Both the position numbers and the translations under genes were made by a program. Below the pieces are notes generated by a model. It saw nothing but the letters and a program-made list of their open reading frames with translations. It searched no databases and was not told where the DNA came from. A stretch of 5,841 nucleotides of DNA from Holosporales bacterium (lineage in GTDB: Bacteria; Pseudomonadota; Alphaproteobacteria; BNTO01): the NCBI GenBank assembly GCA_031257945.1, contig JAIRNU010000035.1:1-5841 (forward strand), given 5' to 3'. Below, one piece after another: positions 1 through 5,045 of this stretch (position 1 is the first letter of the stretch; every line of letters starts with the position of its first letter).

Positions 1-2
1 TA

Positions 3-93
3 AATCCTCCTTTGTTTACTGTAAGGAGATTAGCTTATCTGGGTGACCTTAGGGAATAACTTTCATCTAGGACAGTGGTCGTTAGATATGTAG
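3..93 (+). pseudogene. Broken 5' segment of the metallophosphoesterase gene (gene enters from the left edge)
   Basis: The frame starting at base 3 reads NPPLFTVRRLAYLGDLRE and then hits TAA at 57-59. The YLGD at 36-47 looks like the second metal-binding motif (GD) of calcineurin-like phosphatases, and it sits about 34 codons before the GNHE motif of the downstream open frame, the spacing expected in PPP-type enzymes. The downstream frame itself is open over 34-90, stops at TAG 91-93, and is open again from 94. At least two lesions (a frame change near 45-60 or near 105, plus a stop codon) separate the GD motif from GNHE. The first motif (D-x-H) would lie left of the window. I infer one gene damaged by mutation or by sequencing error; an unrelated upstream gene ending at 59 is the alternative. 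Confidence 0.5.
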
Positions 94-1317
94 TGTTGCG
101 TTTGGCATGTTAATGGGCCTCCAGGTGTAAGAGTCGTTGTTGTTCAGGGCAATCATGAGGCACAAAGTATAGAGAGGCTTTTCCGTTTTGCAAGATTTTG
201 CAAAGACCATAGCATCCCATTTTTGTCACCATATACTCCAGGGATAATCACTGATTGGAGCCCTGTTCTTGGCCATGAGGAATTTTTTTTAGAAGAGATT
301 GATAGTTATGGAGAACTGCTGGATGTAGATCCTTCCCATTTTGTCGCAACGCAGAGTTATTACAGAGATGGGAACATATTAGTTTTCCCACACCTTGCAG
401 CTTGCGGGGTGTTCGGCGCAGAAAATACACCACTGGTGGCTCCTTATTTGACAGATGCTTATTACAATGCACTTAGTCTCGTAACGGGTAAGACTACAAG
501 GGGGCCAGATTATTGGAACTGTGGACCTGAAACAGATGCTATAGTTCGCCGCATTGGGGAGACTTGGGTCAGAGCACTAAAGGAATTATGTGATAACAAT
601 CCAGGTGATGGGTCGTTAGACATCCTTTTGGCTTCGCATGCAACAAGTATTCAAACGCAAAATTTTTTGGCGCGTATGTTCGAACTCTGCCCAGAAGCGC
701 GTTTGACTGAGGCAAATTTCCCGGGAAATTCGGACAGGTTTAGGCTCGAAATAGTGGGCGGCCACGATCACGGTTGTTTTTTGTACCGAATGCTTATCAA
801 AAACGGACGCGGAAACGGAAAACATTTAGTAGTACCATTTTCGGCACCGGGAATTTATACACAATCTTTTGGTTTAACTATTTTTAACGGTCCCCCAAAT
901 CCTCTTAATGCGCATATTGCTGCACAAGTACCGCAAGACCCGCCAGCACCAGAGCCGGAACCCGAACCGGAGCCAGCACCGGAACAAGCACCGCCTGCTC
1001 ATGAAGATGATGTACCAGAACCTGTCCAAGACCAGCCAGCACCAGAGCCGGAACCCGAACCGGAACAAGCACCGGAACAAGCACCGCCTGCTCATGAAGA
1101 TGATGTACTAGTACCGCCAGTACTTGTCCAAGCGCATGCTGAAGATGAGGAATTGCAACCGCTGGATCCTGAACAGCCTGCTTTTGGAGAAAGAGTATGG
1201 GCACAATGCCGAAAGCATAGAACAATCATTGCAGCAGTAGGTGTTGCTGCGGTGATAGCATGTGGAGTTGCTCTTTATAAGTATAGGACAACTGTTGCTG
1301 AGCCGCCGCTAGAATAG
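94..1317 (+). CDS. Calcineurin-like (PPP-type) metallophosphoesterase with C-terminal membrane anchor, 5'-truncated
   Basis: This open frame (407 codons from 94) carries the second half of a metallophosphoesterase. Numbering from base 94, the sequence VVVVQGNHEA gives a GNHE motif at residues 19-22. A possible metal or active-site His follows at 100 (ILVFPHLA), another at 182 (LLASHATS), and GGHDHG lies at 222-227. This order of GNHE, H, H and GHxH is typical of dinuclear-metal phosphatases, which hydrolyse phosphate esters; the substrate is unknown. A Pro/Glu-rich linker follows (about 280-345) with a 93-bp tandem repeat, then a basic RKHR and one hydrophobic helix at about 377-395, so the enzyme is probably membrane-tethered by its C-terminus. 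No ATG, GTG or TTG occurs between 94 and 222. The first one, TTG at 223, has no ribosome site and would remove GNHE, so I do not accept it as the natural start. The GD motif lies upstream in another frame. It is either a recent pseudogene or an intact gene with sequence errors. The motif assignment is by eye. Confidence 0.6.
   Translation, partial: CCVWHVNGPPGVRVVVVQGNHEAQSIERLFRFARFCKDHSIPFLSPYTPGIITDWSPVLGHEEFFLEEIDSYGELLDVDPSHFVATQSYYRDGNILVFPHLAACGVFGAENTPLVAPYLTDAYYNALSLVTGKTTRGPDYWNCGPETDAIVRRIGETWVRALKELCDNNPGDGSLDILLASHATSIQTQNFLARMFELCPEARLTEANFPGNSDRFRLEIVGGHDHGCFLYRMLIKNGRGNGKHLVVPFSAPGIYTQSFGLTIFNGPPNPLNAHIAAQVPQDPPAPEPEPEPEPAPEQAPPAHEDDVPEPVQDQPAPEPEPEPEQAPEQAPPAHEDDVLVPPVLVQAHAEDEELQPLDPEQPAFGERVWAQCRKHRTIIAAVGVAAVIACGVALYKYRTTVAEPPLE
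934..1130 (+). repeat. 93-bp in-frame tandem repeat, Pro/Glu-rich linker
   Basis: The segment 934-1026 is repeated at 1027-1119 with offset 93 (31 codons), and a degenerate third start follows (the GTCCAAG at 1020s recurs near 1125). Each unit encodes PAPEPEPEPE, then an EQAPPAHEDDV block. Because the period is a multiple of three, the copy number can change without a frameshift. The product is an extended, acidic, proline-rich spacer between the phosphatase domain and the membrane helix. Confidence 0.85.
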
Positions 1318-1340
1318 TTGTTTGTACGGTAATTCCGCAA

Positions 1341-1676
1341 ATGCGCAAAAACGCGTCCCACAGGATATTGGTCTTGTTGGGACGTGACACTGCGCTACGA
1401 TTGTTACAAAGGCTTTTTGCTAAAAGAGGTCCAGGTTCAGGGCCTATAGCTAGATTTCTTGAAAATCCATCAATAAGTAACTGTTCAACGCCGGGAATTC
1501 CAAGCGGCAAAACCGATCAGAGCGGTGTGGCTGTCAATAAATTCAGCTATGCTATATTGGGAATAGACTCACACAATTCTGATACAAATACTTCTTTTGC
1601 CAAACATACGGTTAGAGCGCTGCACAGGCCTGTAGCCCTTAGAATCCCTGGGCTTGAAGGAATTTTACTCGCATAA
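1341..1676 (+). CDS. Hypothetical protein, 111 codons, doubtful
   Basis: An ATG-initiated frame begins 23 bases after the phosphoesterase stop and ends in TAA. I recognise no family. It starts basic (MRKNASHRILVLLGRDTALRLLQRLFAKRG), then has a Gly/Pro-containing middle (GPGSGPIARFLENPS) and ends LRIPGLEGILLA. There is no signal peptide and no clear membrane segment. Codon use is not absurd, but no Shine-Dalgarno sequence precedes the ATG (upstream bases are GGTAATTCCGCAA). The opposite strand has a partly overlapping open frame (1226-1510) of similar quality, so neither is secure. It could be a small gene translated after the upstream one, a decayed fragment of a longer gene, or a chance frame. 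Confidence 0.3.
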   Translation: MRKNASHRILVLLGRDTALRLLQRLFAKRGPGSGPIARFLENPSISNCSTPGIPSGKTDQSGVAVNKFSYAILGIDSHNSDTNTSFAKHTVRALHRPVALRIPGLEGILLA

Positions 1677-1951
1677 ACATTTTCTTAACTTTATTGTGCT
1701 ACCCTGACCATCCCTATCCCCCACCAACCTCTTACTGGGACTATTGTGACACTTTTTTGATAAAAAAACCGTTAAGGCCGGAGCAGTTTTCCCGAAATTT
1801 TTTAGCGACTGTGACTTTTTTGCGACAAAAATGGCAGTCGATCCGGTTTATGTGGTGCTGAGCACTGAGTAAAAGACTATTGATGGGAAGGGTGGTATAT
1901 AGGGGGATAAGTGTGGTCGCTAATTAATTTGCACAGTATCACAAAAAGGTA
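1677..1951. other. Intergenic region upstream of the groESL promoter
   Basis: I find no convincing gene in these 275 bases. They hold pyrimidine-rich sequence at 1690-1735, two related poly-T/poly-A elements (1746-1769 and 1810-1831), a stem-loop at 1806-1840, and a short palindrome GTGCT-G-AGCAC at 1855-1865. The stretch 1866-1950 has no recognisable signal that I can defend. The region separates the phosphoesterase block from the chaperonin operon and may contain the end of the upstream transcript. Confidence 0.5.
1806..1840. other. Stem-loop with CGACTG/CAGTCG arms and inner T5/A5 pairing
   Basis: CGACTG at 1806-1811 is complementary to CAGTCG at 1835-1840. Inside, TTTTT and AAAAA can pair around a TGCGAC loop, with a small internal mismatch between the two stems. 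There is no T-run after the outer stem on either strand, so it does not look like a standard intrinsic terminator. A related element, TGTGACACTTTTTTGATAAAAAAA, sits 64 bases upstream without the outer arms. The role is unknown; transcript end or regulator site are both possible. Confidence 0.45.
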
Positions 1952-1980
1952 TTGACAAAACTCTCTATTTGTTCCAAATT
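1952..1980 (+). promoter_or_regulatory. groESL promoter (housekeeping type)
   Basis: TTGACA at 1952-1957 matches the -35 consensus exactly. With 17 bases of spacing, CAAATT at 1975-1980 is the -10 candidate (a moderate match to TATAAT). It overlaps the first bases of the CIRCE operator, so a bound repressor would block polymerase. Transcription would begin near 1987, leaving a leader of about 84 bases before groES. I see no sigma-32-type CTTG/CCCCAT promoter. Confidence 0.65.
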
Positions 1981-2005
1981 AGCACTCAGAGGGAGAGAGT
2001 GCTGC
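1979..2005. promoter_or_regulatory. CIRCE operator (HrcA binding site)
   Basis: TTAGCACTC (1979-1987), a 9-base spacer and GAGTGCTGC (1997-2005) match the CIRCE consensus TTAGCACTC-N9-GAGTGCTAA, except that the last two bases are GC instead of AA. CIRCE is bound by the repressor HrcA, which controls groESL in many bacteria and is released on heat stress when GroEL is occupied. Its position over the -10 element and start site fits this. An hrcA gene should exist elsewhere in the genome. Confidence 0.9.
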
Positions 2006-2013
2006 CAGAGCAC
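1999..2013 (+). promoter_or_regulatory. Leader hairpin formed by the CIRCE right arm and a third half-site
   Basis: GTGCT (1999-2003) is complementary to AGCAC (2009-2013) around the loop GCCAG. The right CIRCE arm can therefore pair with the downstream half-site in the mRNA, while on DNA it pairs with the left arm. If transcription starts near 1987 this hairpin sits close to the 5' end of the message and may affect mRNA stability. That effect is inference; the complementarity is visible. Confidence 0.45.
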
Positions 2014-2059
2014 CGCCAAAGGCCCCCCTATGGATTGTTGTTTTGTTTTTTTATATTTT

Positions 2060-2065
2060 AGGAGG
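2060..2065 (+). promoter_or_regulatory. Ribosome binding site of groES
   Basis: AGGAGG lies five bases before the groES ATG, after a T-rich unstructured stretch (about 2035-2059). It is a perfect Shine-Dalgarno sequence and fixes the start at 2071. Confidence 0.9.
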
Positions 2066-2070
2066 TTTTT

Positions 2071-2361
2071 ATGTCACTTAGACCACTTCATGATCGAATC
2101 CTAGTAAAAAGGATAGAGTCAAATGAAAAAACTGCTGGAGGGATCATTATCCCTGATACAGCAAAGGAAAAGCCAGCCGAGGGCGAAGTTATTGCCATCG
2201 GAAGTGGCGCCATCGACGAATGCGGAAAAGTTCGTCCGTTGGATGTAAAAGTCGGAGATCGTATCCTGTTCGGCAAATGGTCAGGTACGGAGGTTAAGCT
2301 TGATGGCGAAGATTACCTTGTAATGAAGGAATCTGATGTTATGGGCGTTTTTGTACGGTAA
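2071..2361 (+). CDS. groES: Co-chaperonin GroES (Hsp10)
   Basis: GroES is the seven-subunit lid of the GroEL chamber; it closes the ring over an unfolded protein in the cytoplasm in an ATP-dependent cycle. The product has 96 residues, the normal length. It opens with SLRPLHDRILVKRIE, followed by the mobile loop that touches GroEL (about 17-34, with the hydrophobic GGIIIP), then TAKEKPAEGEV, GDRILFGKWSGTEVKLDGEDYLVMKESDVMGV to the end. The wording closely follows alphaproteobacterial GroES. It is first in the operon, under the CIRCE-controlled promoter, with a strong Shine-Dalgarno site; groEL starts 19 bases after its stop. I see nothing defective. Confidence 0.98.
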   Translation: MSLRPLHDRILVKRIESNEKTAGGIIIPDTAKEKPAEGEVIAIGSGAIDECGKVRPLDVKVGDRILFGKWSGTEVKLDGEDYLVMKESDVMGVFVR

Positions 2362-2366
2362 TAGCT

Positions 2367-2375
2367 GAAAGGAGG
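2367..2375 (+). promoter_or_regulatory. Ribosome binding site of groEL
   Basis: GAAAGGAGG ends five bases before the groEL ATG at 2381. It lies in the short gap after the groES stop and fixes the start. Confidence 0.9.
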
Positions 2376-2380
2376 TTATC

Positions 2381-4012
2381 ATGTCAGCAAAAGAGATTCG
2401 CTTCTCTAACGAAGCGCGGGAAAAAGTGTTGAACGGCGTTAATACGCTTGCTAACACAGTAAAGGTTACATTAGGGCCTAAAGGGCGCAATGTTTTGATT
2501 GAAAGGACTTACGGCGCTCCACGGATCACAAAGGACGGCGTTTCTGTGGCCAAAGAAATAGAGCTTTCGGATAAGTTCGAAAATATGGGCGCGCAGATGC
2601 TCAAAGAAGTCGCTGTGAAGACCTCTGATTTGGCCGGGGATGGCACAACAACAGCTACAGTTCTTGGGCAAGCAATCGTGCATGAAGGACTAAAGGCGAT
2701 AGCTGCTGGGCTGAATCCTCTGGCATTGCGGCGCGGTATAGATATTGCCGTAGAGAAGGTCGTTGATTTTATAAGAAAGCAGTCCAAGCCTGTTGCAACG
2801 AATGAGGAAATTCGCCAGGTCGGTACGATTTCTGCTAATGGCGAAACCGAGATTGGCGAGATTTTGGCTAAAGCCGTGGAGAAGGTTGGGAAAGAGGGTG
2901 TTATAACCATCGAGGAAGCAAAGTCTCTGCAAACAGAGCTGGATGTCGTTGAAGGGATGCAGTTTGATCGCGGGTACATATCGCCGTATTTCGTTACTAA
3001 TGCGGATAAAATGATCTGTGAGTTCGAGAATCCGTACATCCTGATTTACGAGAAAAAGCTTTCGTCTTTACAGCAATTTTTGCCTATTTTAGAGGCTGTT
3101 GTACAGTCCGGGCGTCCGCTAGTCATTATAGCGGAGGATGTGGAGGGCGAAGCGCTAGCGACACTGGTTGTTAATAAAATTCGCGCTGGCTTGAAGATAT
3201 CTGCCGTAAAAGCGCCTGGATTTGGCGATCGTAGGAAGGCTATGCTTGAAGACATCGCAATTCTTACTGGTGGGCAGTTAATTTCGGAAGAGCTCGGAAT
3301 AAAGCTGGAAAATGTCAACGTTGAGATGCTTGGCCAGGCAAAAAGAGTCGTTATGAACAAAGAGGAGACGACGATTGTTGAGGGCTTTGGCGAAAAGGCC
3401 GCTATTTCCGCGCGTTGTGGGCAGATCCGTAACCAGGTAGAAGAGTCAACGTCCGACTACGACAAAGAGAAGCTCCAAGAGCGCCTAGCAAAGTTGAGCG
3501 GCGGGGTTGCTGTGATCCGTGTTGGCGGGGCGACAGAGACCGAGGTTAAGGAGCGCAAAGATCGCGTTGAGGATGCTATGCATGCGACGCGGGCTGCCGT
3601 TGAAAGTGGGATTGTTGCTGGCGGAGGAGTGCCGCTTTTAAGGAGTTCTAGCGTTCTTGCGAATGTAAAAGGCGAGAATGAGGACCAGAACGTTGGGATT
3701 GGTATAGTCAGACGGGCATTGCGTGCGCCATGTTGCCAAATCGCGGAGAATGCCGGGCGTAATGGCGAAGTAATTGCCGAGAAGATCCTGGAGAACTCGA
3801 ATTTTAACTTTGGGTATGATGCGCAAAACGATGTTTTTGGGGATTTGATGGAAAAAGGCATCATAGATCCGACAAAAGTCGTTTTAGCGGCGCTTGTTGA
3901 CGCGGCGTCTGTTGCGGGTCTCTTGATTACTACTGAAGCTGCGGTCGCTGAGAAGCCTGAGCCAAAGCCTCAAGTTCCACAAGGCGGTATGGGCCCAGGG
4001 ATGGATTATTAA
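2381..4012 (+). CDS. groEL: Chaperonin GroEL (Hsp60)
   Basis: GroEL forms the double-ring folding chamber that works with GroES and ATP in the cytoplasm. The 543 residues match the usual length of about 545. Recognisable blocks are TLGPKGRNVLIE (about 29-40), DGVSVAKEIELSDKFENMGAQ with the ATP-hydrolysis Asp in ELSD, DLAGDGTTTATVL (nucleotide loop, about 84-96), GVITIEEAKS and ELDVVEGMQFDRGYISPYF, the apical IIAEDVEGEALATLVVN and KAPGFGDRRKAML, and RVEDAMHATRAAVESGIVAGGG with the second catalytic Asp. Two details are unusual: APCCQIAENAG, where most relatives have APLRQI, and a C-terminal tail (QGGMGPGMDY) with only short Gly/Met content instead of long GGM repeats. The last 13 codons and the stop are duplicated downstream at 4891-4932. 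Its neighbours are groES (19-base gap) and a convergent myb gene. Confidence 0.98.
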   Translation: MSAKEIRFSNEAREKVLNGVNTLANTVKVTLGPKGRNVLIERTYGAPRITKDGVSVAKEIELSDKFENMGAQMLKEVAVKTSDLAGDGTTTATVLGQAIVHEGLKAIAAGLNPLALRRGIDIAVEKVVDFIRKQSKPVATNEEIRQVGTISANGETEIGEILAKAVEKVGKEGVITIEEAKSLQTELDVVEGMQFDRGYISPYFVTNADKMICEFENPYILIYEKKLSSLQQFLPILEAVVQSGRPLVIIAEDVEGEALATLVVNKIRAGLKISAVKAPGFGDRRKAMLEDIAILTGGQLISEELGIKLENVNVEMLGQAKRVVMNKEETTIVEGFGEKAAISARCGQIRNQVEESTSDYDKEKLQERLAKLSGGVAVIRVGGATETEVKERKDRVEDAMHATRAAVESGIVAGGGVPLLRSSSVLANVKGENEDQNVGIGIVRRALRAPCCQIAENAGRNGEVIAEKILENSNFNFGYDAQNDVFGDLMEKGIIDPTKVVLAALVDAASVAGLLITTEAAVAEKPEPKPQVPQGGMGPGMDY

Positions 4013-4020
4013 CATTTTGC

Positions 4021-4059
4021 TGGGGGAGTGGAGCAGTAGCGGTGTTGCTGCCCTCCCCA
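4021..4059. terminator. Hairpin between groEL and the convergent myb gene
   Basis: TGGGGGAG (4021-4028) pairs with CCTCCCCA (4052-4059, one bulge), and GCAGTAGC (4033-4040) pairs with GTTGCTGC (4044-4051), counting G-T pairs. Its position, 8 bases after the groEL stop and beyond the end of the convergent myb gene, suits a bidirectional transcript end. There is no T-run on either side, so it is not a classic intrinsic terminator; it may act as a 3'-end stabiliser. It recurs in unit 2 with its pairing kept. Confidence 0.5.
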
Positions 4060-4124
4060 AATAACGTGCGTTAGACCATGGTTATGGCAGCACTACGAAG
4101 GAATTAGCCATTGGCTTGGTTGCA

Positions 4125-4823
4125 TCAGTTATAGTCAAAACGAAATACATCGTCAAATTGACGAAACAATGGATCATCGCCGTCAAACTGACGAGCTAAT
4201 GGCTTGCCGTCAAAACCAGTCGGGTCGTCTCTGTCAGAATTTTGTGCAACAACAGGCGGTAGTGGCGCGAACTGAACTTGCGGTGGCGGAACAGCAGGTA
4301 TTTGTGACGGTGGCGGAACAGCAGGTATTTGTGACGGTAGTGAAGCAGCAGGCAGCAACGCAAATTGAGCTTGCAGTGTTTGCAATGTTTGCAGCGCTTG
4401 CTGTAGCGGCGGAGGGTTACCTCCATTTCGCTGCAACAAGGCCCATCGATTTTTTATACCTGCGACCGACCTTCCTGGCAAGAATAGCGCAATCCGCGCC
4501 CATTGATTTCCTAATAGCGCCTGTTGTTCCAATAATATGCGATCCTCTTCCGCCGTCCACATGCTGTTATTAATTTCAGGAGAGAGATGATTAATCCAAC
4601 GCTCTCTACACTGTTTTCCTGTTCTTCCTGGCATGCCTTCTGCTATGTCCCACCAATTGCTGGCCCCATACTGTTCTACCAGTGTGCGAAGCTGCGCATC
4701 TTCCTTCTGAGTGAATCTGTGCTTCGTCGCCCTGTGCGGTGGCGGGGCACTAGCAAGTACAACACTCTGACAAGTGTATCCTAATAACAGCGCAATCCCC
4801 GCGAATTTAATCAAATCGTTCAT
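4125..4823 (-). CDS. Secreted R2R3 Myb-like DNA-binding protein, copy 1
   Basis: The product of 232 residues starts with a signal peptide (K6, hydrophobic 7-15, likely cut after VLA at 24 or ASA at 26). Two Myb repeats follow: R2 at about 35-80 (F37, W57, W76, with GKQCRERWINHL) and R3 at about 87-132 (W89, W108, W127, with GIKNRW). The spacing of 18 residues between tryptophans is canonical. K70, K124 and N125 correspond to the c-Myb DNA-contact residues K128, K182 and N183. A Gln/Pro-rich linker with a 9-residue repeat and an acidic-aromatic tail (DGDDPLFRQFDDVFRFDYN) complete it. R2R3 Myb is a eukaryotic transcription-factor module; with a Sec signal the protein is expected outside the bacterial cytoplasm, perhaps acting on host DNA (inference). 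I chose ATG 4821-4823 because the signal peptide begins there; an upstream in-frame ATG (4854-4856) adds 11 residues, and neither has a strong ribosome site. The gene is convergent with groEL. Confidence 0.85.
   Translation of the reverse strand: MNDLIKFAGIALLLGYTCQSVVLASAPPPHRATKHRFTQKEDAQLRTLVEQYGASNWWDIAEGMPGRTGKQCRERWINHLSPEINNSMWTAEEDRILLEQQALLGNQWARIALFLPGRSVAGIKNRWALLQRNGGNPPPLQQALQTLQTLQAQFALLPAASLPSQIPAVPPPSQIPAVPPPQVQFAPLPPVVAQNSDRDDPTGFDGKPLARQFDGDDPLFRQFDDVFRFDYN
4281..4334 (-). repeat. 27-bp perfect tandem repeat in the myb copy 1 linker
   Basis: The 27 bases at 4281-4307 recur exactly at 4308-4334 and are followed by a degenerate partial copy. Read on the minus strand they give SQIPAVPPP twice. 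The period keeps the frame. The repeat is absent from copy 2 and accounts for part of the length difference between the two genes. Confidence 0.9.
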
Positions 4824-4872
4824 ATTAGTCCCATCACTGCAACCCATACACAGCATGTACTACAATTGCTGG

Positions 4873-4902
4873 ATTGTACATATGTAACTTCAAGTTCCAC
4901 AA
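4873..4902 (-). promoter_or_regulatory. Candidate promoter of myb copy 1, with a hybrid upstream half
   Basis: On the minus strand, TACAAT (4878 to 4873) is a good -10 match about 50 bases before the chosen start. Eighteen bases upstream the -35 position reads TTGTGG, which lies inside the duplicated groEL tail and matches TTGACA at only the first three bases. A palindrome TACATATGTA (4877-4886) overlaps the -10 and could be an operator. The assignment is by eye. Confidence 0.4.
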
Positions 4903-4932
4903 GGCGGTATGGGCCCAGGGATGGATTATTAA
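4891..4932 (+). pseudogene. groEL 3'-end remnant (last 13 codons and stop)
   Basis: These bases encode QVPQGGMGPGMDY and TAA, identical at every base to 3971-4012. No groEL sequence precedes them: upstream is the myb copy 1 promoter region. It is a passive passenger of the tandem duplication and shows the duplicated segment began inside groEL. It now supplies the upstream part of the myb copy 1 promoter region. Confidence 0.95.
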
Positions 4933-4940
4933 CATTTTGC

Positions 4941-4982
4941 TGGGGGAGTGGGGCAGTAGCGGTTGTTGGCTGCCATCCCCCA
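4941..4982. terminator. Second copy of the 3'-end hairpin, after myb copy 2
   Basis: TGGGGGA (4941-4947) pairs perfectly with TCCCCCA (4976-4982), and GGCAG (4952-4956) with CTGCC (4970-4974). Compared with unit 1 several bases differ, yet the pairing is retained or improved. On the minus strand it lies about 64 bases beyond the myb copy 2 stop. It lacks a T-run, so the termination role is tentative. Confidence 0.5.
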
Positions 4983-5045
4983 ACAACGTGCGTTAGACCA
5001 TGGTTATGCGGCACTACGAAGGAATTAGCCGTTGGCTTGGTTGCA

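Larger units (their letters stand above)
3970..4889. repeat. Tandem duplication, unit 1 (920 bp)
   Basis: This unit runs from the TCAAG inside the groEL 3' end through the groEL stop, a hairpin, the first myb gene on the minus strand and its promoter region, to the next TCAAG at 4890. Unit 2 begins again with the same groEL tail. Bases 3970-4031 are identical to 4890-4951, and 4790-4894 differ from 5609-5713 at one position that I can find. The centre, over the Myb domain and linker, is far more diverged and differs in length by about 100 bases. Confidence 0.93.

Noticed and set aside
370..480. FPHLAACGVFG resembling a macrodomain loop (ADP-ribose binding)
   Set aside because: The N-terminal macrodomain motifs are missing, and GNHE plus GHDH fit a metallophosphoesterase better.
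223..1317. TTG at 223 as the true start of the phosphoesterase
   Set aside because: It has no ribosome site and cuts off GNHE, while the protein-like reading continues upstream to 94 without a break.
1855..1865. GTGCT-G-AGCAC as an additional CIRCE-like operator
   Set aside because: It lacks the 9-base spacer and the outer TT/AA bases, and lies about 90 bases upstream of the promoter.
1321..2362. TTTGTACGGTAAT occurs at 1321-1333 and again over the groES stop at 2350-2362
   Set aside because: A single 13-base match in a window of this size is within chance, and the flanks are unrelated.
2509..3039. Long minus-strand open frame (176 codons) opposite groEL, and a second at 3457-3864
   Set aside because: They are antisense shadows of groEL, with no ribosome site and a Ser/Thr/Ala-rich composition typical of such shadows.
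4060..4124. Possible tRNA or small RNA between the hairpin and the myb stop
   Set aside because: No cloverleaf, T-loop or CCA end is visible; its similarity to 4983-5045 is explained by the duplication.
4169..4573. Plus-strand frame of 134 codons opposite myb copy 1
   Set aside because: It mirrors the repeats and codons of the Myb gene, which has clear domain evidence on the other strand.
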